From assembly GCF_963576615.1 (NCBI RefSeq), contig NC_088708.1:50393196-50457195 (forward strand): a stretch of DNA of 64,000 nucleotides. The letters run 5' to 3'. The stretch's first letter is position 1, and each line of letters opens with the position of its first letter. The notes below the pieces were generated by a model, which did no database searches, was not told the DNA's origin, and saw only the letters and a program-made list of their open reading frames with translations. Below are positions 35,802-48,956 of the stretch, in pieces. This stretch comes from Watersipora subatra (lineage: Eukaryota > Bryozoa > Gymnolaemata > Cheilostomatida > Watersiporidae). The translations under genes and the position numbers were made by a program.

Positions 35802-36178
35802 ATTTCCTACAAAAACATGAACAAATATATATGTTTATTATAGTTCTGGTCTAATACTTGTGAAGTAGTCTCTTTAACCAAGGACACTTGTGGCAAAAAG
35901 AAGCTTACAGTATTCACTTGAAGGATATACTTTTAGAAAAATTTGCTAAGCCCAGATAAAACACCTAATAACAGAAATAATGACTAACAAAAACTTCAAA
36001 ACCAAAGCGACTAATTTTGTGGTATCTGTGGGCAATTACCAACAAAAACTGAGCTTGTAAAATTTCCAGTAGTAGATGATATCTTCTTGTGTTGTATTAC
36101 TTATTCATAGCTGATACGGTTGAAGTTTTTCAAATATAAGAATGCTTCATCAACCATAGGCATAGTATGATGTCAGTA

Positions 36179-36360
36179 GGTATATAAGGCCAAAGCCTAA
36201 GTCTACAAAACTTTCTAACTTTTTTATTACTTTTCTGACCTTTGGTCATTAGCGATACGTGTGCAGTTGCTAGTATGAAACTTGGCGTTCTACTGCATCG
36301 CAGCACTGAGCTTAGCATTATCAGCTACCAAACGACCTATTTAAGGAGTAAATATGAACA
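36179..36360 (+). promoter_or_regulatory. Possible TATA-type promoter and short frame
   Basis: GTATATAAGG near 36180 is followed about 95 bp later by an ATG at 36275 opening MKLGVLLHRSTELSIISYQ. The spacing is plausible for a short first exon. No continuation was found. Confidence 0.2.
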
Positions 36361-36369
36361 TGCACAAAA

Positions 36370-37130
36370 TTTTTGTTTACTTTCTTCGAGGTTGTATTTT
36401 CTCTAAAACTGGAAATTTTTTGTATTTATTTTGTTAGAATCAAGCATATATATGAAATTGTAAAACCTACGGTAAATCCTTATCGCTACGCAGCATGAAA
36501 TATACTAGATGACTTTCTGTTCTCTGTTTTCAGCACTGTTGTAGATGTACGTGTAGATAACTGATGGACATCTCAACTACCTGAACAGAATATTATTGTA
36601 CTACAAACAGGGCGGTCAGTTCTTACTAGATTAGAAGTTCAATGCAGAAGGATAAGATGTCCAATTCACAATTAAAACAAAGAAAATAGCAAAGCAGTAC
36701 GAATTCTCAAGAGATTTACAGTAAGTGCAAATAAAACTCAAGTTAATAAAATTGTTTTATTGACTTGAGCTAATCCTATGCAAGTACAAGAAAGTGTGAC
36801 ATTCTATTTATAGCAAATCATAATTTTTACTAAGATTGGAAGATAATTTAAATTATAATCCTGATGTCTCAATAATAAAACATTTTTTACAATATTTGTC
36901 TAAGATGTAAACACGTTTGTATTACATCTTGCCAAGAGGTTATGTGGCCAAGTAATATGTTCTCAATAACCCCTTTCAGGATCAGATTAGCTGTTTCATT
37001 TCAGTCGCTGTACCAGCCATCAGTTTCTTAATTGCATTAATATATAATATTTTTTGCTATTAGATGAGTCAGTAGGTATGTAAACATGTAACACCAAGGC
37101 TCTCTGAATGCTATTCAATGTAACTAATAT
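36370..37130. repeat. Left arm of large inverted duplication
   Basis: Forward copy of unit A from about 10100 to 10860, containing both exon-like blocks. The reverse complement of the same sequence begins about 100 bp further on (37225), forming a palindrome with arms of roughly 750 bp. Confidence 0.85.
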
Positions 37131-37225
37131 AATAACTATAACTATATATATAGTATATAGTATATATAGTTATAGTATATATAACTATATATACTATAAC
37201 TAGTATAATAACTATTATATAATGA
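37131..37225. repeat. AT-rich palindromic centre
   Basis: Built of TATATAGTTATAG, ATATAACTATATA and TATAACTAGTATA blocks that pair with each other. It sits exactly between the two arms of the inverted duplication, the arrangement expected of a cruciform-prone breakpoint. Confidence 0.8.
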
Positions 37226-38935
37226 TGCAACAAAGAAACTGATGGCTGATACAGCGACTGAAGTGGAACAGCTAATCTGATCTTGCGAAAGATTATTGAA
37301 AAAATATTACTTAGCCACACAACCTTTTGGCAAAGTGTAATGTAAACGTGCTTACATCTTAGACAAATATTGTAAAAAAAATTACTATTGAGACATCAGA
37401 AATATAATTTTAATGATCTGCCAATTTTAGTAAAACCTATGATTTGCCATAAATATCAGGTCATACTTAGTTGTACTTGCACAGAATTACATCAAGTCAA
37501 TAAAATAATTTTTTTTACTTGACTTTTGTTTGAAATTACTGTAAATCTATTGAGAATTCGTACTGCTTTGCTATTTTCTTTGTTTTAATTGTGAATCGGA
37601 CATCTTATCCTTCTGCATTGAACTTCTAATCTAGTAAGAACTGGTTGCCCTGTTTGTTGTTAAATAATGTTCTGATCAGGTAGTTGAGATGTCCATCAGT
37701 TATCTACATGTACATCTACAACAGACCTGAAAACAGAGAACAGAAACCCATTTAGTATATTTCATGCTGCGTAGCGATAAGGAAAGTGAAAACTGTCATA
37801 CGTTTTACAATGTCATATATATGCTTGAGTCAATAAAAATAAAAACTTAACATTTCTAGTTTTAGAGAGAATAAAACTTTGAAGAATATAGTTAACCTGA
37901 TCAAATATGATTTACTGCACTGCCGATGCTATTGTTTTTCTGAGACGTTTACAGTTAATTTGCTTATTCTGTTAAAAGTGCATGAAATATTGATGTCTCA
38001 AAGCAAAACCATACAATTCATATTAAATATGAAATATTCATAGAATATAGTGTTGTCTTTAGCTTATTTAGAGACTGAAACTTCAAAGTTGAAGATTTTG
38101 GCCATGAAAATGTTTAAACTATTATTGTCAGTATTTTCATTGTCAAAATGAAATTTTTATACAAAAATAAATTTTGAAAATTCTGATAAAAAGTGTGAAC
38201 TATTAAAAGTTCACTCACCATCAAGTGATTTAAGCAAAAGCTTCATTCAAGGCCTTGATAGAATATTTTAAGTAAGTGTAGATGTGAAAATGCTAACATA
38301 ATGTTCTATACGAGTGCTTTATCTCCAAAGAAATGTTTTACAAGTACTTGCTGATAAACTGTTAAACAGTAGATAGAAGTACCAAGAGAATCAGCTCATT
38401 ATTATTGTATTGGGTGGTATTATGAGTATTGGGCACTTACAATATAAGACTATGTATAGACTATGTATACAGGGCAGTCTGCATTATATGAATCTGATTA
38501 AATTTCATTCCTAAATATTTGGTATATTAAGGAGAAAACCATTTTAGCAAGTTTACTAAGATTGACCTAAATGCTATTGCCTTGGGAAGGAAAAATATGG
38601 TATGAATTATTTGGTTGGTTTTCATAAAATTTTTGTTTCTTGTAAGCCAAAATTTTAAAATCTTTCAACCAAAAATGGTTTAAATACACATGTATTTTAT
38701 TTGTTGTTAGTGTACTAACAGAAATACTAGAGAAATCTTTTAAAATGTTATCTTTAATATAATATTTTTATTAGCAAGCTGACCAGAGTCACTAGCAGTG
38801 AAAGAGTTTGATCAGTATGTGATTACATACAAGTACTAGTAGAAAGTTGACTACGGAAGGTTTTAAATGATATTTACTATAGTGAGAGCCGTGTCCGTCT
38901 GTCTGTTCAAAGTCAAACCAAAAGCGTTAGAAACA

Positions 38936-39015
38936 ACTGCTTCCCACAGGAATTGAACTTACACCTCCAGACTTGCAGTCCAGCATCATACCAACTACAC
39001 TGCAGTATCACCTTC
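38936..39015 (-). pseudogene. tRNA-Cys-like relic, inverted copy
   Basis: On the minus strand: AGTGTAGTTGG (A-box-like), anticodon loop CTGCAAG within a 5-bp stem, and GTTCAATTCC (B-box-like). The anticodon arm is the best preserved of the four copies, but the acceptor arm is not convincing. Confidence 0.5.
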
Positions 39016-39889
39016 CAACATTATTGGATAGCTGTGCATATACTGATCGCACATGATGATCGCCACCCTGCATAGAGATGCCAGCACACTAGTATACGTG
39101 GTTTTTGTGTTTTCTAAAATTTATAGTGCTGTAAAGTGTAATAACTGATTGACACAATTTATTTAAATAAGAATTTCAAAGCATAATTTAAACTAAAACT
39201 TACTGAGAGGAAGGATTATAGCATTCATGAGTTGTTTTGCTCAGCCTATACAAATGTGTGACACAGTTCAATTGTTCACTTTAACCTACACAACTGATGC
39301 GCATACTGATACTTGACTCCATGTTGTAGTGGATGTTGAATACAAAACAGATGTGATTATGGTGTAGATTTGATTAGCAGTTTACCAACTAATCATTTAC
39401 GAGCATTGCACAGTATTATCTTCTAGCTGTTAACTAATGCAAAGGTTGTACTTACAACCCAGTCCATTGCTTTTAAACACACTACAATAGTTATAAAAAC
39501 TTTCATAAAGTTACTGGCTAATGCTTGATGCTTATCTATTTGAAATTATTTCTGACACTTGTCATTAACATTTCACCAGCTTGTATACCTGCCAAGGTTT
39601 GGACATAAAATTATAACAATTGTTGGCAAGTCTGTTAATGTGACATTAATTGCTATCAAGTAATGATGCAAGGTATACTGAGTGTCAACATTTTAGCTAT
39701 TTAACATTTTAATATACAAGTATCACAGGAAAGAATTGAATAATAACATATTGTACATAATTCAAGCCAGGTGTTGTCTAAGTTGACTCACATCACACAA
39801 AATTCTAATAGTTTATTAAGGTGAAGGAGTCAAATTTATAAAGTACCGTTCATCAAAAGTTTATATCTCAAGGCATTGAAACTCTCAAT

Positions 39890-39962
39890 GAGGCCAATGC
39901 TGCCAATACTGCCAATACTGCCAATGCTGCTAATGCTGCCGATGCTGCCGATGCTGATGATC
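39890..39962 (-). repeat. 9-bp minisatellite, inverted copy, locus 1
   Basis: AATGCTGCC/AATACTGCC units, the complement of GGCAGCATT in unit A. Confidence 0.75.
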
Positions 39963-40361
39963 ATAATTATACACATACTGATTACACATGACAATTGCTC
40001 ACCGTGCTCAGAGGTGCCAGCACACTGGTATATTTTGTTATTTTGTTTTCAGAGGTTCATGGTGTTGTAAAGTACATGAATAATAACTGATTGACACATT
40101 TTATCTAAATAAGAGGTTCATAGCATACTTTAGACTAAGATCTACTGGAAGGAAGGGTTATAGCATTCATGACTTCAATCTACAGCGGTTTCAAGATGGC
40201 AGCAAGTAACTGTTCGCTTTTGAGCTTTTAAGAGCTTGTAATCACATTTCCCCATGTTTTGCACCTACAACACAGCAGAGTAAAACATGGTGAATCTTTT
40301 GATACCAAATAACTGTAATGTGAGTTTTGTTGAAAGTCAACCTTTAAAGCATTGAATCTCT

Positions 40362-40444
40362 CAATTCTGCCAATGCTGTTGATGCTGTCAATGCTGTCAA
40401 CGCCGTCAATGCTGTCAATGCTGTCAATGCTGTCAATGTTGCCA
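40362..40444 (-). repeat. 9-bp minisatellite, inverted copy, locus 2
   Basis: AATGCTGTC units, about nine in a row. The same family as 39890 but with GTC in place of GCC, showing local homogenisation of a variant. Confidence 0.75.
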
Positions 40445-42282
40445 TAGTAAATAAAATACACCAAATAACAGCTTTGAGCAATTTATTTCAATTACTTTGG
40501 TTCACACATGTTTTGAAGTCAACAAAGTTATCCTTATGATGTGCCCAATTACATTAAGATGAACACTTCTAGATATTATCTCCACAATGTATTATATTTA
40601 TTTGCATATCTCAACAGTTGATACCAGATGATATATATTGATATATTATTGATATCAGATGAATAATGATGGTTCTTACTTGTTCAATTCCACATATTCA
40701 AGGTGTGTCCAGCCATCTTCATAACTTTACAAGCCTGAAACGAATGATGTTCACAACTATAGTTTGAGAAATAAAAATCCCTAAAACTAATTAACAATTT
40801 TACTTTTTGGGACTAATTGTAAGGTTGACTAGATTTTCCCTTAAATAAAAATGATGATACACAAGGTATTAAAATTTTCTATTTTTCGAAATAACTATTT
40901 TATATGTTTTTGGTTGTTTTAAAAAATACTGCGTTAAAAATTTTACATAAAATTTTGTGTGTAAAACTGCCTGCTATTGAGTAACTGTGTATAGCTACTT
41001 CTGAGAATGTTTGCATATAAAACGTGTATGCTCAAAAGGTATGCAATGGAAAACTTTATCACCAGTTTCGCACTTCTGGTAATTTTCTTGATTAACTGAG
41101 TAAATGCAGGTATAAATGACTTGAGTTTTTATTCATTCTGTCATAAGCAGACGTATAGCTTTCGTTGGGCCACTTGAACTGTTACCACTCATAATTTTAT
41201 AGTCACGTAAGAAACAAACGTTCAGTAACCTTCTGTACTGTATAGAAATAGTAAAATTACTGCACAGAAACTTCGGTAAGTAGCATTGATGTTTCAGTTT
41301 AGAGGTCTTTCTTCAAATACTCACAGAAACCCACAAGATTCATGCCAACTTTTCATGGATCAAAGATTAACATTGAACTGGCAGCTGATTAGGGACAGAT
41401 AATAAAAACTAAATTTTCTGACTCACACTGTCAGACATTTGTATAGGAATACATAATACCAGCATGAGTCACAAACTTTCGACAGGATCATTCCTGTCAC
41501 TGTTGAGTTTGTTAGTACTCATGACATCACAGACACTCAGAGATTATGGTTACCTGATAGTCTTAATAACAAAGTTTATAAATGATGAACGTAGGGGTGG
41601 ATGAAGTATTAAAGATGACTTTAAGGAAATATTTGTCTTTTACACATCCTGTTTTTGCAAAGACGATAAAACTTTCTTATTACAATACAGTACAGAAAAA
41701 CAAAAATGGTGTGATTGAGCCATAATTTTCATCGTGATATAGAATGCCATATGGTTTAATACTTTCTGATTTTTGAATACTTTTTGTTGTGACTGGTTTG
41801 AAGGTTTCTTTTTCTAATCTTTGGACAAAGGTAAACTTTAACGCACTGAAAATCTTTGCAATGCACATTTAATATTCTGTGTAACAATAAAATTTATTTT
41901 TATTCAATTGATCCATTTTGCCACGTACTGATACATATTTATTAATTAAACCTATTTGAAGTCATCACTAGGATTAGTTTTTATTAGCGAAATTCTTTCT
42001 TACTTCCAAGATTTACTTGAATGAATAGTAAATCATCATTATTAAATCAGGTTGCTTCAAATCATGGCATTACCTGCTGTACTAAGTGATAAGTAAGTAA
42101 GGAATTATACACAGTGATGAGCAAATAAAACTGTTGAAACAGCTGTAAATGGTTGTGTAAATGTACCTGATTTGTAACGTTGCTTTTTAGTCCCAATATA
42201 TAATAATAACTTTCTGCAAACATTTCATAAAAACTTATTTCACAGGATAAACATTTAAAAATGATATAGCAAAATGCAACTC

Positions 42283-42610
42283 TGCAGACTTAGATGTGGA
42301 GGAGTAAGGAAGTCTGGGAAATCAGTTGATATCTGTCAAAGTCTGAGTTGACATTCAGTTCTAAACATGCTTGAGAAACAGATTAACTTGGTAAAAACGA
42401 CTCAAGAAAAAGTTGATCAAAACCAAATAATACCACTTTGAATGTAGTTTACATCAGAATCAATAAAAAGGATATGCAAAGATCAATCTATTTTGACTCC
42501 ATTAGAATGCTGATTAGAATGCTGAAGTTTTACTTCTTCAGTTTTTTTACTCTGAAATTTACACTAAAACTTATAAGTTCAATATAATATAGTCAAAACC
42601 AATGCTTTGC
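42283..42610 (-). repeat. Inverted end of unit A abutting its start
   Basis: Reverse complement of about 13320 to 13020. It follows directly on the inverted start of unit A. In the ancestral order a tRNA array lies between these ends, so the array has been lost here. Confidence 0.75.
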
Positions 42611-42629
42611 ATCAAAAAAAAGTTTTGAT

Positions 42630-43475
42630 TATTAGGCCTAGATGAAATAAATGCCAATAAATAAACAAAAAAACAATGCAAATATTTAGGTTGTTAGGAT
42701 ATCATGGAGTTAATATTTCACAGAGTTAATATTGCTTCAACAGAACAAACCATATTCAGAATTGGTCTGAATCAGTTGTTTAGCTTCAAAGCCTTCTGTG
42801 TACTAGTAGAAAAATAGGTATTCACCTTCTTATAAAATATAAATATAATCTAGTCTTAATCAGAGAATTTTAAATAGAGTGAGTCAACAATAAAACATTG
42901 AGCTAGTCACATCTTTAAACCCGGTGAGATATTATTAGAACTAAGATATTATCGTTAGCCATATCCCTCCTAAGACACAAATCTTTCACAAAATAAATGA
43001 TATAAACCTCCTCTCATTAACATCAAAATCAAAAGTGTAACTGTTGTTTCATGACACAAGCTCTTCAATATATTTACGGAAAGATAAACACAGAAACATG
43101 GTTATTGATATACAGGTGGGTAAGTTCAAAGAGCTTTACTAGAAGAAGCAAATCTAGTTACCATAGCAACAGCTTTATTATATAACTGACCTATATTCTA
43201 GTTAAGTAACACATGATTCAAATAGGCGAGCTACCTAATAATGTCTAATGGTGTGATTATTATTGGTAATGATGCGAGCAGCAACCAATGATCAGTAACA
43301 AATATTGTGAAACTGAAGACTGATTGGCTTGTATTAATCCAATATGTCTATTATTCTTAATCATAACATTTTTTGTAAGTTTAATTCCATTAGTTTTTAA
43401 TATACGACTGGGAGTTTAATTCCATCAGCTTTCATCATTCCAGACAACAGATTACAGTGATCTGTAAAATGAAGG
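42630..43475 (+). repeat. Forward fragment of unit A (11960-12870)
   Basis: Follows the order of unit A from about 11960 to 12870, moderately diverged. It lacks the perfect hairpin of 12035. Its junctions with both neighbours are abrupt. Confidence 0.75.
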
Positions 43476-44737
43476 TTGTGACACAATCACACCATCTTTG
43501 TTTTTTTTTTCTGTATTGTAGTGTAACAAGAAAATTTTATCTTCTTTGTAAAAAGCAGGATTTGTGAAAGACAAATATCTCCTTAAAGCCCTCTTTAATA
43601 CTTCATCCACCCTTCGCCCCATCATTTATAAACTTTGTTAATAAGACTGTCAGGTGATCAGAATCTCTGAGTGCCTGTGATGTCATGAGTACTAGCAAGC
43701 CCAACAGTGACAAGAATGAACAGGTCTACAGTGTGTGACTCATGTTGGTATTATGTCTTCCTATACAAACATCTGACAGTGTGAGTCAGAACAGTTAGTG
43801 TTTATAATCTGTTCCTAATCAGCTTCCAGTTCAATGTTAATCTTTGATCCATGAAAAGTTGGCATGAATTTTGTGGGTTTCTGTGAGTATTTGAAGAAAG
43901 ACCTCTAAACTGAAACATTTATGCTACTTACCGAAGTTTTTGTGCAGTAATTTTACTATTTCTATACAGTACAGAAGGTTACTGAACGTTTGTTTCTTAT
44001 GTGACTATAAGATTATGAGTGGTGATAATTCTAGTGGCCCAACCAAAGCTACACGCCTGCTGATGACAGAATGAATGAGAATACAAGTCACTTGGATATC
44101 TGCATTTACTCAGTTAATCATATAAATTACTCGAGATGCGAAATTGGCGGCAAAGCTTTCCGTTGATTCAAAACTTAGACGGTTTATATGCAAAATTGTC
44201 AAAAGTAGCTATACAGTGTTGCACACTAGCTGACAGTTCCACACACAAAATTTTATGTAAAAGTTTGTAACACAATGTTTTTATAACAATTAAAATATAA
44301 TATAGCTTATTTAGTAAAAATAGAAGTATTTACACTCTTGTGTACCATCTTTTTTAATTGAGGGAAATCAGAGTCAAGCATACGATTAATCACCAGTATT
44401 AAGATTGTTAGTTTGTTTTATGTGAGTATTTTTATTTCCTGCACTGTAGTTGTGAACATCATCACACTGGTAAAGTTGTGAAAATAGCTGGTACGCCTTG
44501 AATATGTGAAGTTGAATGAGTAAGAGCCATTATTATTCATCTACTCTCGATAATATGTCAGCAGTTGAGATATGCAAATAAATAGAATATTTGGTAGATA
44601 TAATATTTACAAATTTTAGATTTGATCAAAATGGGCACATTATGGAGATACGTTTATTAAATTTAAAAATATGGGTAAATTAAACAACTTAAATTGAAAG
44701 AAAATTGTTCAAAGTGATTATTTTGTGTATTTTATTC

Positions 44738-44822
44738 ACTATGGCAGCATTGGCAGCATCATCATCATTGGCAGCATCTGCAGTATCTGCAGCATTGGCA
44801 GCATCGGCAGCATTGGCCTCAT
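44738..44822 (+). repeat. 9-bp GGCAGCATT minisatellite, forward copy
   Basis: GGCAGCATT, GGCAGCATC and CTGCAGTAT-type units with a short CATCATCAT tract. Confidence 0.7.
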
Positions 44823-45667
44823 TGAGAGATTCAATCCTTAAGATGTAAAGTTTGGATGAACTGTATTTTATAAATTTGAATCCTTTGTTTTAATAAACTA
44901 TTAGAATTCTGTACGATGTGAGCCAACTTAGACAACACCTGGCTTGAATTATGTACATAATGTGGTTATTCAATTCTTTCCTGTAATACTTGTATATCAG
45001 GAGATTATCCTTGCTAAAATGTTGACATTCAGCATACCATGCATCATTACTTGATAGCAGTTAATGGCTCGATCATTAACAGATTTACCAACAATTAATA
45101 TCATGTGATGTCCAAACCTTAGTGGATATAAAAATTGGTGGAATGTTACTGATGAGTATCAGAAGAAATTTCGAAATAGATAAGCATCAAGCATTAGCCA
45201 GTAATTTTATGGAAGTCTATATAATTATTGTAGTGTGAATGCAAAGGGCTGGGTTGCCATTACCGCCTATGCATTAGTTAAGAACAAGAAAATAATACTG
45301 CACAATGCTCGTAAATGATTGGTTTGTAGACAGCCAATCAAGTTTTTGTATTCAACACCTACTACAACATGGAGTCAAGTATCATTACACACATGAGTTG
45401 TGTAGATTAAAGTGAACAACTGAACTGCGTCACACATTTATATAGACTGAGCAAGTCATGAATGCTATAATCCTTCTTCTCAGCAGATCTTAGTCTAAAG
45501 TATGCTATGAACCTCTTATTTGGATAAACTGTATCCACCAGTTATTACACTTTACAACAGTATAAACCTCTGAAAACACAACAAAATAAACTAGTGTGCT
45601 GGCAGCTCTGTGCATTGTGAACGATTATCATGTGTAATCAGTATGTGTATAATTATTCCATGATGTT

Positions 45668-45748
45668 GGAAGGTGGTACTGTAGTGTAGTTGGTATGATG
45701 CTGGGCTGCAAGTCTGGATATTCAAGTTCAGTTCCTGTGTGAGGCAGT
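45668..45748 (+). pseudogene. tRNA-Cys-like relic, forward copy
   Basis: A-box-like TAGTGTAGTTGG, loop GCTGCAAGTC and B-box-like GTTCAGTTCC. The A box fits the consensus well here, but the acceptor arm does not pair. Confidence 0.5.
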
Positions 45749-46478
45749 TGTTTCTAACGCTTTTGGTTTGGCTTTGAACAGATGGATGGACATGACTTTC
45801 ACTATAGTAAATATCATTCAAAACTTGTCAACTTTCTACTAGTACTTGTATGTAATCACATACTGATCAAACTCTTTCACTGCTAGTGACTCTGGTCAGC
45901 TTGTTAATAAAAATATTATATTAAAGATAAAATCTTAGTATTCTTTAGTATTTCTGTTAGTAGATCTAACAAGAAATAAAAGGCACTTGATGGTGAGTAA
46001 ACTTTTAACAATTCACACTTTTTATTCAAAGTTTCCAAATTTCAGTTTGTATTAAAATTTCATTTTGACAATGAAAACATCGACAATAATAGTTGAATAT
46101 TTTCATGGCCAAATTGTTCAACCTTGAAGTCTCAGTCTCTAAATAAGCTACAGACAACACTGCATTCTATGAATATTCCATATTTAATACTGATTTGTAA
46201 TTTTTTGCTTCGAGACATCAACATTTCATGCACCTTTAACAGCATAAGTGAATTAACTGTAAACTGCTCAAAGAAACAATAGCATCGGCAGTGTAGTAAA
46301 TCATATTTGATCAGGTTAAATATTTTCTTCAAGGTTGTATTCTCTCTAAAACTGGAAATGTCAGGTTTTTATTTTGTTTGAGTCAAGCATATATATGAAA
46401 TTATAAAACTTATGACAGTTTTATAATTGTAAAATACTTGTAAGTTTAAAAGGAACTTTGCTCAAGCAGCTAAACACA

Positions 46479-46571
46479 ATGGCTTACATAAACTTGTTGG
46501 AAAGGCTGTCATATGATGAATGCACTCGTGTAGAACATTATGTCAGCACCTTCACATCTACACTTACCTAA
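46479..46571 (+). other. Conserved 30-codon frame, forward copy
   Basis: Frame beginning MAYINLLERLSYDEC. Compared with 24527 there are synonymous and conservative changes and the stop is in the same place. Confidence 0.3.
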
Positions 46572-48920
46572 AATATTTTATCAAGGCCCCAGATGAGGCT
46601 TTTGCTTAGATCACTTGATGGTGAGTAAACTTTTAACAATTCACACTTTTTATTCAAATTTTCAAAATTTCAGTTTGTATTAAAATTTCATTTTGACAAT
46701 GAAGATACAGACAATAATAATAGTTTAAATATTTTCATGGCTAAAATGTTCAACTTTGAAGTTTCAGTCTCTAAATAAGCTACAGACACCACTGCATTTT
46801 ATGAATATTCCATATTTAATAGGGATTTGTAATTTTTTGCTTTGAGACATCAATATTTCATGCACCTTTAATAGCATAAGCGAATTAACTGTAAACGTTT
46901 CAGGAAAACAGTAGCATCGGCAGTTTAGCAAATCATATTTGATCAGGTTAAACATTTTCTTCAAGGTTGTATTCTCTCTAAAACTGAAATAATTAGGGTT
47001 TATTTTGTTAGAATCATGCGTATATAGGACATTATAAAACTTATGACAGTTTTCACTTTCCTTATTGCTACGCAGCATGAAATATACTTTAGATGACGTT
47101 CTGTTCTCTGTTTTCAGGTCTGTTGTAGATGTACGTGTAGATAGCTGATGGACATCTCAACTACCTGAACAGAATATTGTTGAACTACAAATGAGTAGGC
47201 CAGTTTTTACTTGACTAGAAGTTCAATGCAGAAAGGTAGGATGTCCAATTCACAGTTAAAACAAAGAAAATAGCTTGCAAAGTTACTTGCAAAGCAGTAC
47301 GAATTCTCAAAAGATTTACAACAATTTCACATAAAAGTCAAGTCAATAAAATTATTTTGTTGACTTGATGTAATCCTATGCAAGTACAAGAAAGTGGAAC
47401 ATTCTATTTATAGCAAGGCAAAATTTTTACTAAAATTGGAAGATCATTTAAATTATATTCCTGATGTCTCAATAATAAAACGTTTTTTACAATATTTGTC
47501 TAAGACGTAAACACGTTTACATTACACTTTGCCAAGAGGTTATGAGGCTAAGTAATATTTTCTCAATAATCTTTCACAGGATCAGATTAGCTGTTCCACT
47601 TCAGTCGCTGTACCAGCCATCAGTTTCTTTGTTGCATCAATATATCACATTTTTTGCTATTAGACGAGTCAGTAAGTGCATTTTGGTATGTAAACGTGTA
47701 ATATGTCAAGGCTTGCTGAATGTTTTTCAATGTAACTACACTAAAAGAAGTTTCTCAATTTATGTAATAATCACTGGCTGGCTGAAAGTTCCACCACTGA
47801 TAGCAACTGAATTTACAAGCAACAGCAAAGCTATCAATTGAAGTTGCTATATTGAATGAGGTGTAAAGTATGTATGTAATAAGACTCACTCACGTATGTG
47901 ATACCGTCACATTATTCATATCAATTATATGCATTATTACACACAAGGGTAAAATGGAGATTAGCATTATTAGTTCATATTTGTGCTCAATTCTTTTAGC
48001 AAAATTAAAAATCAACATGGGGATGACAATTAGTTTTAATAATTGAAACAATATATACAACTTAAAATAAATTAAGTTGGGTTCCATGTTATATTTAACA
48101 TTTAATATGGTTTTCGCTAACAAAAACTTTTCAAAACTTTACCTAAATCACCTGTATTTTACCTATATTCATTTAAGCTCCCAAATGAGTAAAACATGCC
48201 AAAAATGGAATTAGCACTTTCTGCAAAAAGTAAATAAAATAACTTACTTCATGCATACGAATAGGTAGTCAAATGTAGCGATTTCTTGACAGTCTTTGTG
48301 GTTACCTACATTCCTTTATCATCTGCTTACAAGCATTTGACGAATGCTATAGGATTTTCAAATGTAAGTGTGATTTATTGAGTTTCATTATTGAATTCAG
48401 CTTTCAATAATGAAAAGAAATATTTTGTTATTTAAAACTTAATAGTCACAAGCCAACAGAGGCTAAGATTACACTTCTGCAGTTTTTGAAGATTATGACT
48501 ACCTTCATTAAACAATTGTTACGAATAATATAGAGACTGCCTAGGTAACTTCATAAACTGAGGAAAAATCTCGAACAACTGCCATATATCTTGTCAGTTG
48601 CGAGTTATTATATGTGATCGCTAAATACTTGCAAAAGTGACTTCTACAATGACTATAATAAAAATGATCCAGAGTGAATACTATACTTTATATTTAACTA
48701 AAGCTAATATATGGCCTTGAATGTTTATTCACTTGTTGTATCTGATGACACCAGACTCACATAAGGAATTGAACAAAAGTTACGTTCATGCTATATTCAC
48801 AACACTAGCATTGTAATGCAATCGTAACAGGCAGCTAAAATAAGTACAAAAATAAATAGATACAAATAAATAAGCAAAACACAATGCCAATATTTTGGTT
48901 ATCAGAATATTGTAGAGTTG

Positions 48921-48956
48921 ACAGATCAAACCATATTTAGATATGGTTTGATCTGT
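48921..48956. other. Perfect 16-bp hairpin, second copy
   Basis: Identical to the hairpin at 12035-12070, with loop TTAG. Confidence 0.8.

Larger units (their letters stand above)
37225..42275 (-). repeat. Inverted copy of segment A
   Basis: Reverse complement of about 10780 down to 5650 of unit A, more diverged than the 48-50 kb copy. It contains a tRNA-Cys-like relic and two 9-bp minisatellite loci, because about 39080-39240 is repeated at about 40010-40170. No supported genes. Confidence 0.82.

Noticed and set aside
37111-37320. 69-codon minus-strand frame with a YIVIYTITIY tail
   Set aside because: The tail is translation of the AT palindrome; the front is one exon-like block whose coding status is unproven.
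39876-40070. LPILPMLPML repeat peptide
   Set aside because: Translation of the 9-bp minisatellite, which varies in length and sequence between copies.
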